Assembly (NCBI GenBank): GCA_014526335.1
Contig: JACTAT010000120.1
Coordinates: 376,864 to 440,863 of the forward strand
Reading direction: 5' to 3'
Length of the DNA stretch: 64,000 nucleotides
Origin: Chrysaora quinquecirrha
Taxonomy: Eukaryota > Cnidaria > Scyphozoa > Semaeostomeae > Pelagiidae
Shown here: in pieces, positions 35,617 through 47,866 of the stretch
Numbering within the stretch: the first letter of the stretch is position 1
How the letters are laid out: each line of letters begins with the position of its first letter
Program-made: the position numbers and the translations under genes
The notes under the pieces: model-generated
Databases searched by the model: none
The model's input: the letters and a program-made list of their open reading frames with translations, nothing else
Told to the model about the DNA's origin: nothing

Positions 35617-35780
35617 GCGCAGGGAAGTATATCATCGTCCAACTAAAAAATAATGAAGGTCATTAGTCTTGTAGTACGTTTAGAATTGTTAGTAGCTAAG
35701 TACGACTTATGATATGTTAGCACATATTTTTACCACTCTACTAAAGGACCGCACCTTTGGTCACGATTTGACTTTATTTA

Positions 35781-36159
35781 GTCCCCGTTTGCACTGTGCC
35801 AGTATGAAATGAATATGGAATGATTTCAGGTCGAAAAATGAATTGGGAGTCCCCGTTCACACTATGCTGGTATGAAATGAAAACGATAAGGATCAGCAAG
35901 GTCACCGTTTTTTGTCTAATATATATTGTTTCATGTCAACAAGAACAAAGAGTAATTGTTTCTCTCTAATTCATTCAGCAAAGCGGCATCAAACTTTACC
36001 GTATTCAACCGTTTACACCATGCCGTTTTCAGATGAAGCTGGTTAGCGTATCGTATTCATTTCGTACCGTATTCAGTGCCGGTATAGTGTGGACGCAAGG
36101 CCAAAACGGTATAGTTTCGTACCGTGTTCGTCTCATACCGGCATAGTGTAAACGGGGTC
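35781..36159. mobile_element. PIF/Harbinger-type MITE, TTA target duplication
   Basis: Inverted ends GTCCCCGTTTGCACTGTGCC and its diverged complement; TTA at 35778-35780 and 36160-36162. The left arm is partly duplicated inside (about 35850). Confidence 0.65.
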
Positions 36160-37279
36160 TTAAATACATCATAAAAAGGGATTCCGATTATGTATACAAG
36201 GTTGCTCTCGAAGCATGTTTAATACAGATTTTACGGCATTACTACCTTTGGTACGACATAAGCTATTTACTAAGAGTAAGTAAGAGTTCCGTTATTTGTT
36301 ATGTTCTAAACTGTCATGTTTTATGTTGACGATACGTAGTTGTCTTCTGTTTTTGTAACAAGTTTATTCAATCATTAAATAACAATTGATCGAGGTTATG
36401 TTCTTAAATTCTGTATTCATCAAGAGTAATTAAACGAGTTAGACCAACGTACTACACAGTACGTTTTAGAATTGATACTTATAAACAAAGGAATGCAATA
36501 GAGTGGCTAAACCATGACGTTACCGTATCAAAATCGATTTTAAGATGTTTTGAATTTACTTTCTGAAAAGCATAACAAATGCTTTAACACTGAAACGTCG
36601 AAAATCAGTCGTGTTAATGCTTGTTATAATATGGACATTCGGAGACAAACTTCTCTATTGAAAATAGTGGGGTTTTGCTCTGATTCATGATCGAGCCAGG
36701 CGCAAAAAAGAAAACCACAATCCCTCACAAAAAATAAAGAGACAAGTTGGAACCTTCTCCAAATATGATATTGCTTGTTTTTTCGAAGTAAGCCATCTGT
36801 TCCCCTTCCCTGACAAAGCAATGTTGGTAATCAACTTACACCGTGTATGAGACGCCTTGAACCGAATTATCAACACAACATTGCTCTGTCTAGGGGAGGA
36901 GGGACGGTCTCAGAATTTTTGTGAGCGGTTGCAGTCACAAAATACAGCGATTTCCCATTTCAATGTATTGTATTCCTTCCAGTTGCTATATTCAATAAAT
37001 TCCATTGATTGTTTAATTCAGTTATTTTGTCTTGCTTTCTCAAAAATGTAAGATCAAATTGAGAAATTCTTAAGTTTGGTTGTCGAGAACGTCACAATTA
37101 GCCATTCTATTGTGGGAGGATGGCTTTATATGGCACAATAGAGCCTTGCGTAATTACAGGCTAACATGAGGTTCGAGAAAAGTTAAGGTCACACTGTCAT
37201 TGACCGGAGGATGGCCACACGTCATAGTCACACGGTCATCATTGACCGGATTTAGGCCTTAAAACACAAGAAAATCTTA

Positions 37280-37662
37280 GGCCTACTACAAACGTCGTGC
37301 CAGCGCCGTGCCGTGCTGGCCTTTTTCTGGCACGACACCAGCACGGCATTAGCACGTTTGTCAATGTAGACGTCGTGCCAGTGCTTCCTGCTCCGCTTTC
37401 ACCACTTTCCATAGGCTTATGGGGAAGCAACCTCTTTTCCGTGCACCAGATTGGAGTGGAAAGGAAAATGGCGCGATATAGCTCTACGCATGCTCTCTTT
37501 CTGCAGCACGACCACAGCACAGCGTTTGTTCGCCGTGCCAAAACCGTGCTCGCAAACTCTGGCGCGGCAAAGTCGCCGTGCCAGGATTTAAGCACGGCAT
37601 AAAAAGTCTATAATCTCTTCAGACGTCGTGCTAGTGCCGTACCACGACGTTTGTAGTAGGCC
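37280..37662. mobile_element. PIF/Harbinger-type MITE, 383 bp
   Basis: Inverted ends GGCCTACTACAAACGTCGTG and complement; TTA on both sides (37277-37279, 37663-37665). GC-rich interior with repeated CCGTGCCAG/CTGGCACG, giving spurious open frames on both strands. Confidence 0.75.
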
Positions 37663-37665
37663 TTA

Positions 37666-39047
37666 CACCACATCAAAGTCGCACGTGTTTTTCATTGTAT
37701 ATCGAGGAAGATTTTCGGCTAAGCAGACTTTGGTATTAAGAATGGTAGTGTATTTTTCTGGGCTCTTGGCTCACAGGAGTCTTGCAGGAGAAACTAGCTA
37801 AAGGGATTATACCATGTTCCACACTATATCATCAAAAATTGACAAAATAAGACAACAACAGTGGGTTTTCATACAATGTAAAGATTATTATGTGTATAGC
37901 AGATTATGACTGCGCAGGCCTCGAGGTTTTCTAGGCTTTTGGTTACCAATCCATACTTCTACGATAGAGTAATATTTATAGGCACTATAGTAATGAAATA
38001 GCATGATATCCTTCATAATACCATAGGGTGATATTGATTTATAATATAAATAGATGATATTGATTTATAACAATAAGCGATAATATTATGATTATAGGTA
38101 TTTGATGTAGGTATTATAGATACTGTGTAATAAGCAGTTGGATGACTTTCATTTTAAGCGCCTCATAGCCAACGTAATTATTGTTTTTTATATCTTATAA
38201 AAGTGAGCGTAGAGAGTTATATAAAGCAATAGAGTTTAGAACTTACAGTGTAAATATCATTGTAGTATTGGAGACGGTGTTTTTGCTTTTAATTTTCTTT
38301 TGTATATCTTATAAATGCTATGTCTTTCTTGTGGATTTCTTTACTAGTAAATCTCTGTGAAGTGAAGTCTTCTGAAAGCTCTGCTCATAGCAGATAAATG
38401 CCCTATTCACCAAAGTAAGCTCACTGTAAACGTAAAGAGAGTTAGGGCTCTCTCGGAAGCCTGACCGTCAGGCTAAGCGGGACAGAAGGTTTTCCATTCA
38501 TTCATCAACTGTTTATATCTTGTAAGACAAACACGGCCGATTGCCGCTGCCCTTATAATATACCTGTATAAACAGTATGTTGCGGGGTAAAATTACGCAA
38601 TTATGTGTTAGTCACGAGTTGTACAAAGCTTAGAGATAGCAATAACTAGCGGAACCATATTTATTTATTCATACAAAAAGCTTCTTCTCATAGAATATGC
38701 TTCAGACATAGCTAGGTCGAAACACTAGACCACGACGAAAACTACACCCATTTGTGGATCGGATCGATATGCATCAATCACTAATTTGAAGCTGCATTTG
38801 CAGAATTTATAGTGGCACAGGGCCTGGAATTTACATCAGTAAAATCGCGAGTAAAGTTAGAGTGCGTTCTTCTAGGATTATTTCCTGTTTATTCTTTTTC
38901 TGGAGACTTTCGATAGATTGAAAGCCCGTTCTCTTGGACAACTCTCGGGAAAGTGGGAGACTTTGCAGGCTCACTCTCCTAACTCAAAAGCTGGGAGATT
39001 TCGCAGACGTCGCAGAGAAATTGTTTCCAAATCAACTTCTCGTGAGT
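37666..39047. other. TFG intron 3, right part
   Basis: Nothing coding or repetitive could be supported here apart from AT-rich sequence (about 37960-38120). Confidence 0.35.
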
Positions 39048-39766
39048 CCCACCCCGGGTAACGTGTGTGCAGTACCGTGGGGGGTGCGCAGTACCGTGGG
39101 GGATGTTCAAAACATGTGGGGAGGCATCCCTGAGTACCGTGGCGGATGTTCAGTACCGTGGGGAGGCATCTTGAGTACCGTGTGGGATGTTCTCAAGATG
39201 CCTCCCCACGTTACTGAACATCCCCCACGGTATTCAAGGTATCCCCCCACGGTGATGAATATCCGCCACATTTCCTATGTTTATTTTGTATGTAGAAAGC
39301 TAGAAATTAGAGAATCGATATAAAATAAGTTGACAAACAAACAAAAAGATGCCTCCCCACAGTACTGAACATCCCCCACAGTACTCATGATGCCTCCCCA
39401 CGAAAATCATGGTATCCTCCCATGGTAGTGAGCATCCCTCACGATACTCAAGATTTCGCTCCCCGGTACTCAGGATGCCTCCCCACGGTACTGAACATCC
39501 CCCACGGTACTCAAGGTATCCCCCCACGGTACTGAATATCCGACACGGTACTTACGGATGCCTCCCCACAGACATCATGATATCCTCCCACGGTAGTGAG
39601 CATCCCTCACGATACTCAAGATTTCGCTCCCCGGTACTCAGGATGCCTCCCCACGGTACTGAACATCCGCCACGGTACTCAGGGATGCCTCCCCAAATGT
39701 ACTGAACATCCCCTACGGGACTCCGCATACCCCACGGTACTGCACACACGTTACACGGGTTGAGTC
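39048..39766. repeat. palindromic minisatellite block
   Basis: The outer ends are inverted copies (about GGGTAACGTGTGTGCAGTAC and its complement near 39740). The interior has many copies of CAGTACCGTGGGGAGGCATC-like units, in one orientation on the left (to about 39190) and the opposite on the right. Open frames here (repeats of YRGGCSVPWGGIL) are artefacts. Confidence 0.75.
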
Positions 39767-39987
39767 TTCCGTTTTCAGAAAAGTGCGTATCTCGGCGTCT
39801 GGAATCCGAAGCCTCCAAAGTCTACTTTCCCCAAATTCAGAAGAGATAACGCACCAAAATAAATTAAGCAGCCCCCCTAAGTACACCCCTGGACTATTTC
39901 AAAATAAATGGACAAAAGGAGCGACAAGTGTTACTATGAGCTGCTACTATGAGATGTAATTTTACTTGTCTTTGTTTGTATGACCAG

Positions 39988-40134
39988 GAATTGAGAAAGC
40001 ACCTGTGGAAAAGAAGGCTCCTGCTGTTGATAATAAAGAACATGCAGCATTGTTTGATCCTTTGAAAACTATCAAGAAAGAAGCTGACAGTACACTCAGC
40101 TCTGATCAGAAACCAGATCCATTTTCTGAGATCG
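39988..40134 (+). CDS. TFG: TFG exon 4 (FDPLK motif)
   Basis: Acceptor tgaccag, donor GTGAGT. Encodes IEKAPVEKKAPAVDNKEHAA and FDPLKTIKK; the FDPLK box is also present in vertebrate TFG. Phase 1 at both ends. Confidence 0.9.
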
Positions 40135-40357
40135 GTGAGTCGTTGCTACGCTGTTGCTTTCTAGCTTCCCATTTCGCAAGCGATTTGCAATAAGCAACTG
40201 TTGCTAACATTCTTAAAAAGTTTTCTCCTTCCTACTTGTCCACTTAATGTGTACATTTTTAATGCACGTGAATTTCACGTAATTAGGCAGTGGTACAGTA
40301 GTAGTAAGACAATGATATACGAATCAATTATTGTGCCATAGAGCTCTTTGTAATAAA

Positions 40358-40551
40358 GATAATTGGTTGATTGATTGATTGATTGATTGAATGATTGATT
40401 GTTTGACTGATTGATTGACTGATTGATTGTTGATGCCATTTACATGTGATGTTGGTGTTGATGATAATAAGAATGGTGGTGATGATGATGACGACGATGG
40501 TGATCATGATGTTGATGATGATAGATGCTGATGATGATGATGCTGATGACA

Positions 40552-40602
<51 letters not shown>

Positions 40603-40680
40603 ATGATGCTGACAATGATGGTGGCGATGATGGTTGATAATGGTAAAATCATGATGACGGCTGTGATGAATGTTGATGTT
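40358..40680. repeat. (TTGA)n and (GAT)n microsatellites
   Basis: A TTGA tract at 40358-40430 followed by a long impure GAT/ATG tract at about 40444-40680, in the last TFG intron. Yields spurious poly-Asp, poly-Met and poly-His frames. Confidence 0.9.
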
Positions 40681-40850
40681 AAAGCAAATGATGAAGAAAT
40701 ACACAATTCTGGACTTTCTAAACTGTTTTTAAAGGTAAAGGGGTGTAGGCAAACCATGCAAACAATACTCACGGATAATCGTTGAAGCTCCACTATAATT
40801 ACGCTATTACTCTGTGATAATGTTGTTGATATTGATTCATATACTTACAG

Positions 40851-41449
40851 GTCAGCAAAAGCCCCCATCTCAACCATCGTCTCTCTCATCAGCTCCTACT
40901 TACCAACCCACTGCACCCCCCTCTGCAGTGTCATCTCAGCAGACGTATCCCTCGCAGGCATCATCAAATTACCAAAGTCAGCAAGCCTCCTATGGATCAA
41001 ATTACCCAAGTAGTGCTGCAAGTCAGACACAATCTTCAAGCCAATACCAAACTCAGCAGCCAGCAGCAACACAGAATTATTACCAAAATGATCAACAAGG
41101 TTATTATCAAGGCCAAACCTCTTACCAACCGGATAAATCTGGTACTTATGACCAAGCCGGTTCTCAGTATAACTCTCAAAGCTACGGAGTTGGAACCCAA
41201 GTGCCAACAAGCTACCCAAGTCAGCCTCAGTACCCCTCGCAAGGCCCTCAGGACCCAATGCCATACAGCCAGTCAGTAAGTCAACCGGGATACACTCAAT
41301 CACAACAACAACCACAGATGAACCCATATGCTCGACCTATGTCTCCACGGCAACAGTATCCACAACCTGCTAAAGGATATGAAATGTACTATCAGTCTCA
41401 AGGACAGCAGCCAAATGTCGGTGGTTATCCTCAATACTCCACACAGTAA
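40851..41449 (+). CDS. TFG: TFG last exon (Pro/Gln/Tyr-rich tail)
   Basis: Acceptor atacttacag; TAA at 41447. About 199 residues rich in Gln, Ser, Pro, Tyr and Gly with repeats such as SYGSNYPSS and QTSYQPDKSGTY, as in the disordered C-terminal half of TFG. Near the end it has MNPYARPMSP, resembling the PNPYAR element of vertebrate TFG. Poly(A) signal at 41486. Confidence 0.93.
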
Positions 41450-41485
41450 GAAAATATTACGAAAAAATAGCTGGAATTTCTGAGG

Positions 41486-41491
41486 AATAAA
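41486..41491 (+). terminator. TFG poly(A) signal
   Basis: AATAAA 37 bp after the TFG stop codon. Confidence 0.6.
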
Positions 41492-41499
41492 ATTACTTG

Positions 41500-42569
41500 T
41501 TATTATGTGTCGAATTTGATTTTTGTGGAAATGCAATTAAATGGAAATTGACTTAATACTATCATAGCTCAATTGAAGTCTTTGCTAGATTTCATATATT
41601 TGTTACATTCAAACATTTTATTAGCTAAATGTCCAAAAAATTAGTTTACCTATCGCTGGACACTATTCCAACCTGAGCTTATTAGCGTTAAGATGATTGA
41701 AAACATTGTTAGTTTGTTAGTAACAAAAACTAAAGACTGATATCAGTAAAATAAAAGGAATCAATGATTTAAAGAAAAATCTCTCACATAGTGTGAATGT
41801 TCTTTCTGTAAAATATAAGGGGCTCATGGTGATCTGCTTGTGTGGTGGAGTTATGCTTGTTTCCTTTTAGATCGCTGTTTCCTTGCTTCAGATCCAAGTG
41901 ACAGTCCTCTCAAAAATTCAAAGAGCGTTGAATCTTCTGATCGGTTTTTTTAACTTTCTGAAAATTTCTTGCGCCTTGTTGATTTCCAGTCAGTTTTCCG
42001 ACATCAAAAATCTGGTTGAAACGTTTTGATGAGGACAGTCTTAGGCCTTCTGTCTCCAGATTTCTGTAGAGATTTGCTGCAAAAGTGACACATCGGCTTT
42101 TCAGATTCTATTTAGTTCTTTTTTTAAGTTGTTCTTCAATTTTAATTTGAAATGAACTACTATCATTCACTATTATCTTTTTCCCAGCGTTAAAACTTTC
42201 TTCACTCTGGCAGCTTTGAAATTCTTCTAAAATTTTTCCGCCTTCTCATTTCGACTTGTTTCTTGTGGTGACATTTTTGTCTTGACGTTTGGTTACAAAC
42301 AAGGAATGTTATTAGAAAGCCTCTTGTTTTCCTTTTTTTTTGACTGCAGTTGTTTTGTTGTGGTGTATCCTGAAACTGGTGCCTTTTTGTTCACAGCTAT
42401 TATATGATCTTTGATATTTACATAAATATGTAAATCCATAGTTTGATCTTTTGAAGACTTCATTAAATTTGTTCAGGATTCTTTGTAAAGGCCTGTGAGA
42501 AAAATTTTAGAGACCGCGTAAAAATAACACGTCTTAAACTAAGTGACTACAGTTAATCGTTGAAAATAA
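41500..42569. other. non-coding stretch after TFG
   Basis: I see no gene, RNA or defined repeat; sequence is T-rich. Confidence 0.35.
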
Positions 42570-43490
42570 GATAAGCGCGCGGGCTTTTTGGTAGCCTGCG
42601 AAAATAGTGAAATTGGGGTCCCACAGGGATCTGTCCTAGGTCCTTTGCTCTTTAACATATTCATCAATGATCTATGTCTTATAAGGCTAGACTGTGAGAT
42701 CTGTAATTTTGCAGATGATAACACTATACTCGTGTAGGCCAGATTTACAGGAAATTATTACCAATTTGGAAAATGATCTCAGTAGATTGCTTCAATGATT
42801 TTAAAATAATGGAATGGTTGCAAACCCAAAAAAGTTCCATTTTATGTTTCTCAGCCTGAAAGGGCAGAGATACCTGCGACTTAACAAAGAGGAAAACGAA
42901 GCATCTGCAACAGGTCATGTTAAGTTTCAAGGGATTGAAATCGACAACAAATTAAAATTTAACAAACACGTAGAAATGTTACACTCTTTTTTTATAAGAA
43001 CAATTTTATAAGAACACGAGCCTGGATTTTGCCCAGATTTTAGGAACAAATTAAGAACAAGCTGAGGCTGGTCTTTTCAAAAGCCCTAAGAATGTCAGCT
43101 GAATATATTAGTAAAACAGTCAGACTGAATGCAAAAATCATGCAAACAAAGAAATAGACAAAAATGCTGCATTTTCACACAAACCTAGTACCATCCCAGA
43201 CATTCATTGAAAAATATAGATATCTGTAACCAAGAAATTAAGAACAGATTAAGAACATTTCAGTCTCAAAAACGGCAAAAACTTAAGAACAGCCAGCCTC
43301 AATCCAAATGTCCCTGTTCTTATATAAAAAAAACGAGTGTATGTTCAAAATTAAATAAGAAAATCAGTGCCCTTTCTAGGCTAAATAAGTATATCTCAAG
43401 AGAGCAGGCATTAAAAATCTTAAACGCGACTATTTTATCGAACTTCAATTATTGTCCTTCTCCCATAGTTTTTATGTTTGAAGAATTCAA
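42570..43490 (+). pseudogene. LINE reverse-transcriptase relic
   Basis: Part of a non-LTR retrotransposon RT (Jockey/CR1-like by motif). At about 42605-42670 it reads GVPQGSVLGPLLFNIFINDL, then FADDNT (the A/V-DD catalytic box) and a stop. Further pieces in other frames include KFQGIEIDNKLKFNKHV and, beyond a MITE, SALSRLNKYISREQALKI and SNFNYCP. It has several stops and shifts, so it is long dead. Confidence 0.8.
42982..43339. mobile_element. TA-flanked MITE nested in the LINE relic
   Basis: Inverted ends CACTCTTTTTTTATAAGAAC and complement; TA on both sides (42980-42981, 43340-43341). Related to elements at 47302 and 60404. A 2-bp TA duplication is the mark of Tc1/mariner-type elements. 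Confidence 0.7.
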
Positions 43491-43789
43491 ACATTATGTA
43501 GGGGTTTTCGGCAAACCGGAAGAAATAGACCTAGATACATACATACATACCAAGATACCTAGGAATCAGGAATGTTGTAACAATAAGATCGGAATTTCTA
43601 TTCTCTATGCACACAATTTAAACAATCATTGAGTTAATTAATTATTTTAATTGCAATTCAAATGCATACAATCAAAACAATCGAAGAGGTTGTTCTGAGT
43701 CTTCGAAATTTGGCATTAGTTTGAACAACAAACTCATTAGGAAGCCATTAGCCAGCATGCGCTAAAATCTGGAACAAACAAAAAGCTGG

Positions 43790-43950
43790 GAACTCGTGGA
43801 ATGAGTGGGAATAAACGGAACTGAATGGAACCATTGTAACATCCTGAAACGAAGTGGGAATAACTTGGAATCGGAGGGAACAACTGGGACGAAGTAGAAA
43901 TCGGCGGGAATAAATGAGAACGAGAGGGGTCAAGGTGGAACATACAGGGA
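43790..43950. repeat. degenerate GGAAT-rich tract
   Basis: Repeated GGGAAT, GGAACT and TGGAA units about 10-15 bp apart. No coding value. Confidence 0.5.
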
Positions 43951-44275
43951 ATCACTGAAGAAGATGAAGGAACAACTCAAATTACCGCAAACAAGCGAGA
44001 GCAAATTGAAACTAAATAGGGATCAATGATGATTGCGGGGGAAAGCAGGAACAAAGCCTGAAACAGTTAAAATCACAGGGAACAATTGTGGAGATTGTTC
44101 AACACTCAAGCTGCAAGCTAATAGGCTTATCTCGGGCTGATCTGAGCTGATCTCATTCTTCAAACATGGCTAATGGGTACCTTTAATGAAATGTGCGTTC
44201 AAAAATACAAAGCAAAGGTGCGGTGCTGATATGACAGTGAAAGATACTGGTTCAGCAGTTCATGGTTTAAACTGT

Positions 44276-44775
44276 TCATCTTATTCGTTTTGCTCCATCT
44301 CTGATTGCTGTATTAACTGGTGCTTTCACGGCATCCTTAACAACCCTTTTTGCCAAGTCTTTTCTCAAGCCATCTTTTAAGCCATTACCAACTACTTTAT
44401 TGGCCATTTGTTTACCAAGTGCGTCCCCTGGTTTGGCCATGGGATTTCCAACTGCTGCAAATGCTCCATCCATGGCTATATTGCCAACGAATCTTCCACC
44501 ATCGAACTCATTGAACGTTTTTGCATCAGTCTGAAACCTCTTGTCGATTGTGTGGTTCATTCCAATTTCTGCACATTGTGCAGGACCACTGGCAAGTGTG
44601 GCTGCACCCGCCGCTCCCAGTGGTCCTCCAACTTCGAACCCTGCAGTTGCCGCTCCAGCTACGATGGCAGCCTTGTTAGCTCCTGCACATGCTCTTCTTG
44701 CTCTTTGCAAATCATCGTCATTGCCAGAGATACCAGCAGATATTGCGTGACCGGCTGATGCTACATAACCGAGAA
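44276..44775 (-). CDS. orphan gene 2, exon 4 (Gly/Ala-rich)
   Basis: Last exon of a minus-strand gene: exons 51606-51663, 48376-48473, 45226-45412 and this one, all with GT-AG junctions and matching phases (1, 0, 1), total 843 nt, 280 aa. This exon has acceptor aaatatcag and encodes about 166 residues, with an Ala/Gly-rich, membrane- or glycine-zipper-like region (IVAGAATAGFEVGGPLGAAG) and a basic C-terminus (RDGAKRIR). Small-residue-rich stretches of this kind can pack as helices, but no named family is recognised. No signal peptide. The composition recalls some bacterial proteins, so transfer is possible but unproven. Confidence 0.65.
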
Positions 44776-45225
44776 CTGATATTTTAAGAATTCCTATTTT
44801 TTAGTTTTGGTAGAAAAAAGCTAATGTTCAACACAAGCAGAAAGTTAGATGGGAATATCCCTCCAAAACTACGGTATAAAATTTTTTGCTTTCGCTTACA
44901 CTTCAGCTAAAGCGACAGAATTAAACTTTTCAGGAACGAAAGCAAACTGTTACACTTTCCAGCAGAACCAGAGAAACACATTAGCATACTCAAGCTGGAA
45001 AGGAACCAGGCATACTAAATGCAAGGCCTGTTATTGCTCTTTAACGCGGAGAACTATCTGATTCAGTTTTTCTAGAGTAATCAGAGCCTTTGAGGCTCTG
45101 GCGCCTAAAAAATTTTCTTATAAGAAATTAAAGTTCAAAGCCCTTTGAAAATATGAAAAATGCAAAAAAAATGCATTTAAATCTCTACATGATATATTAC
45201 AGACATATTACGACAAAATATATAC

Positions 45226-45412
45226 CTGGAGTCTTTTCAATTGCTTTTGTAATTTGACCATCTTTCCCCCAAGCCTTATCGGCATTTCTTGCGACCATCT
45301 TTGCCCCATCTTCCGTCCATTTATTGACTGCTTCTACTTGGCCGAACGTGGCTGCTGAGGCAATTCCGCCAGCTATTGTTTGTCCAAGTCCACCAAAGAA
45401 TGCGCCTGCCAT
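45226..45412 (-). CDS. orphan gene 2, exon 3
   Basis: Acceptor ttatttgtag directly before ATG 45412, donor GTATAT. Encodes MAGAFFGGLGQTIAGGIASA and KWTEDGAKMVARNADKAWG. Because the acceptor is in place and phase 0 matches exon 2, this Met is probably internal, though it could start a shorter 217-aa protein. Confidence 0.65.
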
Positions 45413-46345
45413 CTACAAATAAAGAATGCGTTTGGTTTGTGCTCGATCAAGGAAATTCTTTTCACCTTTTTGGGGGGATCGCAATGAACGGTAAAATCAA
45501 TGTAATTTAACGATGATCGATTTCAGGCAGGAAAATCGCGGACAAATATCTTTGAACAAAATGTCTTGAAAATTCTGTTTTGCAGTTCATCAAATATTTT
45601 AAAGTTTAAAATTATTTCCAAGCAAATATGCTCCCAGCCCAGTTATGATAAGAAATTTATATACACTAAAATTCAAAGCACTTCGATAAACAAAATTGTC
45701 AAAAAGTTTTGGAGAAGTTTCGGGGAGATGTTCAATCGTTTGAGCGGTTTAAGTTTCGGACAGAATATTTCAACCGATACTTTTTAGTGCTCTTAAGTGC
45801 CTTATTGCTGGAGGGGGGTCGGAAAAGGCGTGGGGGCTGGAACTACCTTCAGGATCTGATTGGTGGGGGGTCGGAATTAACGGGGGGTCGGACTTAGTTT
45901 GGCAAAATCTATCTGGAAACAGCTGAAACGCAAAGCCAGGGGCCCTATAGAGCTTATAGGCTAAGGAAATCCATAGTTCTAGCCCACAAATTGAGTGTAT
46001 AAGTGAAATTTCACACCAAGAACGTCAAAGTAAGTTTCGTAAAGATTATCAATATTAATTCAAACTTGATAAGCGGGGTGTCTTAATAGGAGCGGGGGTG
46101 GAAGCTTTTAAAAAATTAATTAGCCTGGGGACGGCATATGCACCTAAGAGTAGTTTGATTTCAGCCCAGCAGCGCCTTGATCAGCATTATTTCCACTACG
46201 TGCTGTTTTTGAATTATATGCCGAATAGTTTCCATTGCTAATCAACATGCTTTCCAATCACAAGTGTTTATAGTGCATTCCTCGAACAAATTTTTGAGGT
46301 TCGCTCCAGGAGGAACAGTTTCGCTTGGCCTTGTTTTATGTGACT

Positions 46346-46593
46346 AAAGGAACATTTCCATATCGTTCGCATTCGTTGTTCGCTTTTCGCTAGCCACCGA
46401 CAAAAGACCAAGGCAAAGCGATTGTGATTTCCACTGCAAGCCAAACTCAAGCGTTTACAAAAATTTGACCTTTTTAAGGCCTATAATTCATCGCGAAGGC
46501 TGTTTTCTGTTCTCTAGCGAGCGGCGAAGGGGCGGCGAGCAACAAACTCGCTAGCGAACATCGATTGCAAACGAGGTGGAAATGGGGCTTAAG
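46346..46593. mobile_element. MITE with long inverted repeats, copy 2
   Basis: Diverged copy of 8238-8469: left AACATTTCCATATCGTTCGC, right ACGAGGTGGAAATGGGGCTT. Confidence 0.5.
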
Positions 46594-47140
46594 GCCAAGA
46601 TTTGAGCTATCAGCAGTAAGAAGCTACTGCGAGAGATTAACTAGAGCTATACATCCATAATTTCTCTTGACACGAGCATGACTCTAATTTCTGGTTATTT
46701 AGTTGTTTTCAACGATATATTCACTTTAACGGTTTGTCTCCACTTCCTGCCTTTTATTTTCTTTTTTCCTGTTTTCTTGGTTTTGCACCATGCTAGTGCG
46801 CAGCATAGTTGACAAGGGTTCAGTGTAACGATTTTTAATTGAATTTCATGGTATACAGTGGAACCTTAATGGACACCTCTGTTCAACGGAGACATTCGTA
46901 TAACCGGCAAATATTTATCCCAAAGGTCTTTTCTTTGTAGAAGCACATCTCTATACAGCGGGCACCACTCTACAGTGGACAAAAACATAACATTGCTCCC
47001 TTTTGGTGGGCGTTATATGAAGGTTCTGTACTTGATTTTTCCGCAAAGTGAATAGCTACACTTCTAAGAAACCATTGACACTGACAGAAGATCAAAAATT
47101 AAGAAACTTAAAACTTTTAATGCTATACTTCGACATTTGG

Positions 47141-47866
47141 TGGCCAGACTAGCCATAAAATGTGACATGTTCCTTTTTCGATGTTAAACTCCGAAATTTT
47201 TTTTTATTTCCACAAACCGTTGGCACAGACAGAAGAACAAAAATTAAGAGACTTCTAATACTGCGCTTAGGTTTCTTAAAAAAGCATACAATCTGCTTAT
47301 ACACTCTTTTTTTTATAAGAAACCCGTTTATAAGAAACTCAGTACTGAGATCCATATTGGTTAAGAAACTGTCAGTACTCGACCCAAAATGATAAGAAAC
47401 TCGCAGGTCTCAATAGTCTTTAGAGTTGAATATAGCATCGAAAACGAACTTCTGTTACACCACAAGTGTCTATTTTTACAAAAAGAACAGCTCATGCAAA
47501 CGTGAATTATATTGTTTCTTTTACTTGTCAAATTAAAGTGTCAATTAACTGTTTTGGCACTAAAAAAATTGATCCCTAAGAAACTGCTAAGAAACTTTCA
47601 GTACCAAAATTGTCCGAAAACTAAGAAACTTTGAGTACTGAAAAAAAATCTTAGTTTCTTATAAAAAAAGAAGAGTGTATTGCAATTTTGAAGCACTTCC
47701 TCTGCCAGACTAGCCATAAAATGTGACATGTTTTTTTACATATTAAACTCCGAAATGTTTTTTTTATTGCCACAAACCGTTGGTACAGGCAGAAGATCAA
47801 AAATTAAGAGACTTCCAATACTGTGCTTCGACAGTAGGTTTCTTAAAAAAGCATACAATCTGTTCA
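47141..47866. repeat. about 160-bp direct repeat with a TA-flanked MITE between the copies
   Basis: Segments 47141-47299 and 47702-47866 share AGACTAGCCATAAAATGTGA, CACAAACCGTTGG and AAAAAAGCATACAATCTG. Between them lies a 376-bp MITE (47302-47677) with ends CACTCTTTTTTTTATAAGAA and a TA duplication. Confidence 0.7.

Noticed and set aside
37239..37602. Frames of 101-118 codons on both strands
   Set aside because: They lie inside the GC-rich Harbinger-type MITE and have no protein-like conservation or splice context.
39300..39818. Frames with repeated YRGGCSVPWGGIL on both strands
   Set aside because: Artefacts of the palindromic minisatellite.
40440..40793. Overlapping frames with poly-Asp, poly-His, poly-Ile
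   Set aside because: Produced by the GAT/ATG microsatellite in the last TFG intron.
40896..41327. Minus-strand frame of 143 codons opposite the TFG last exon
   Set aside because: Shadow of the low-complexity TFG C-terminal coding sequence.
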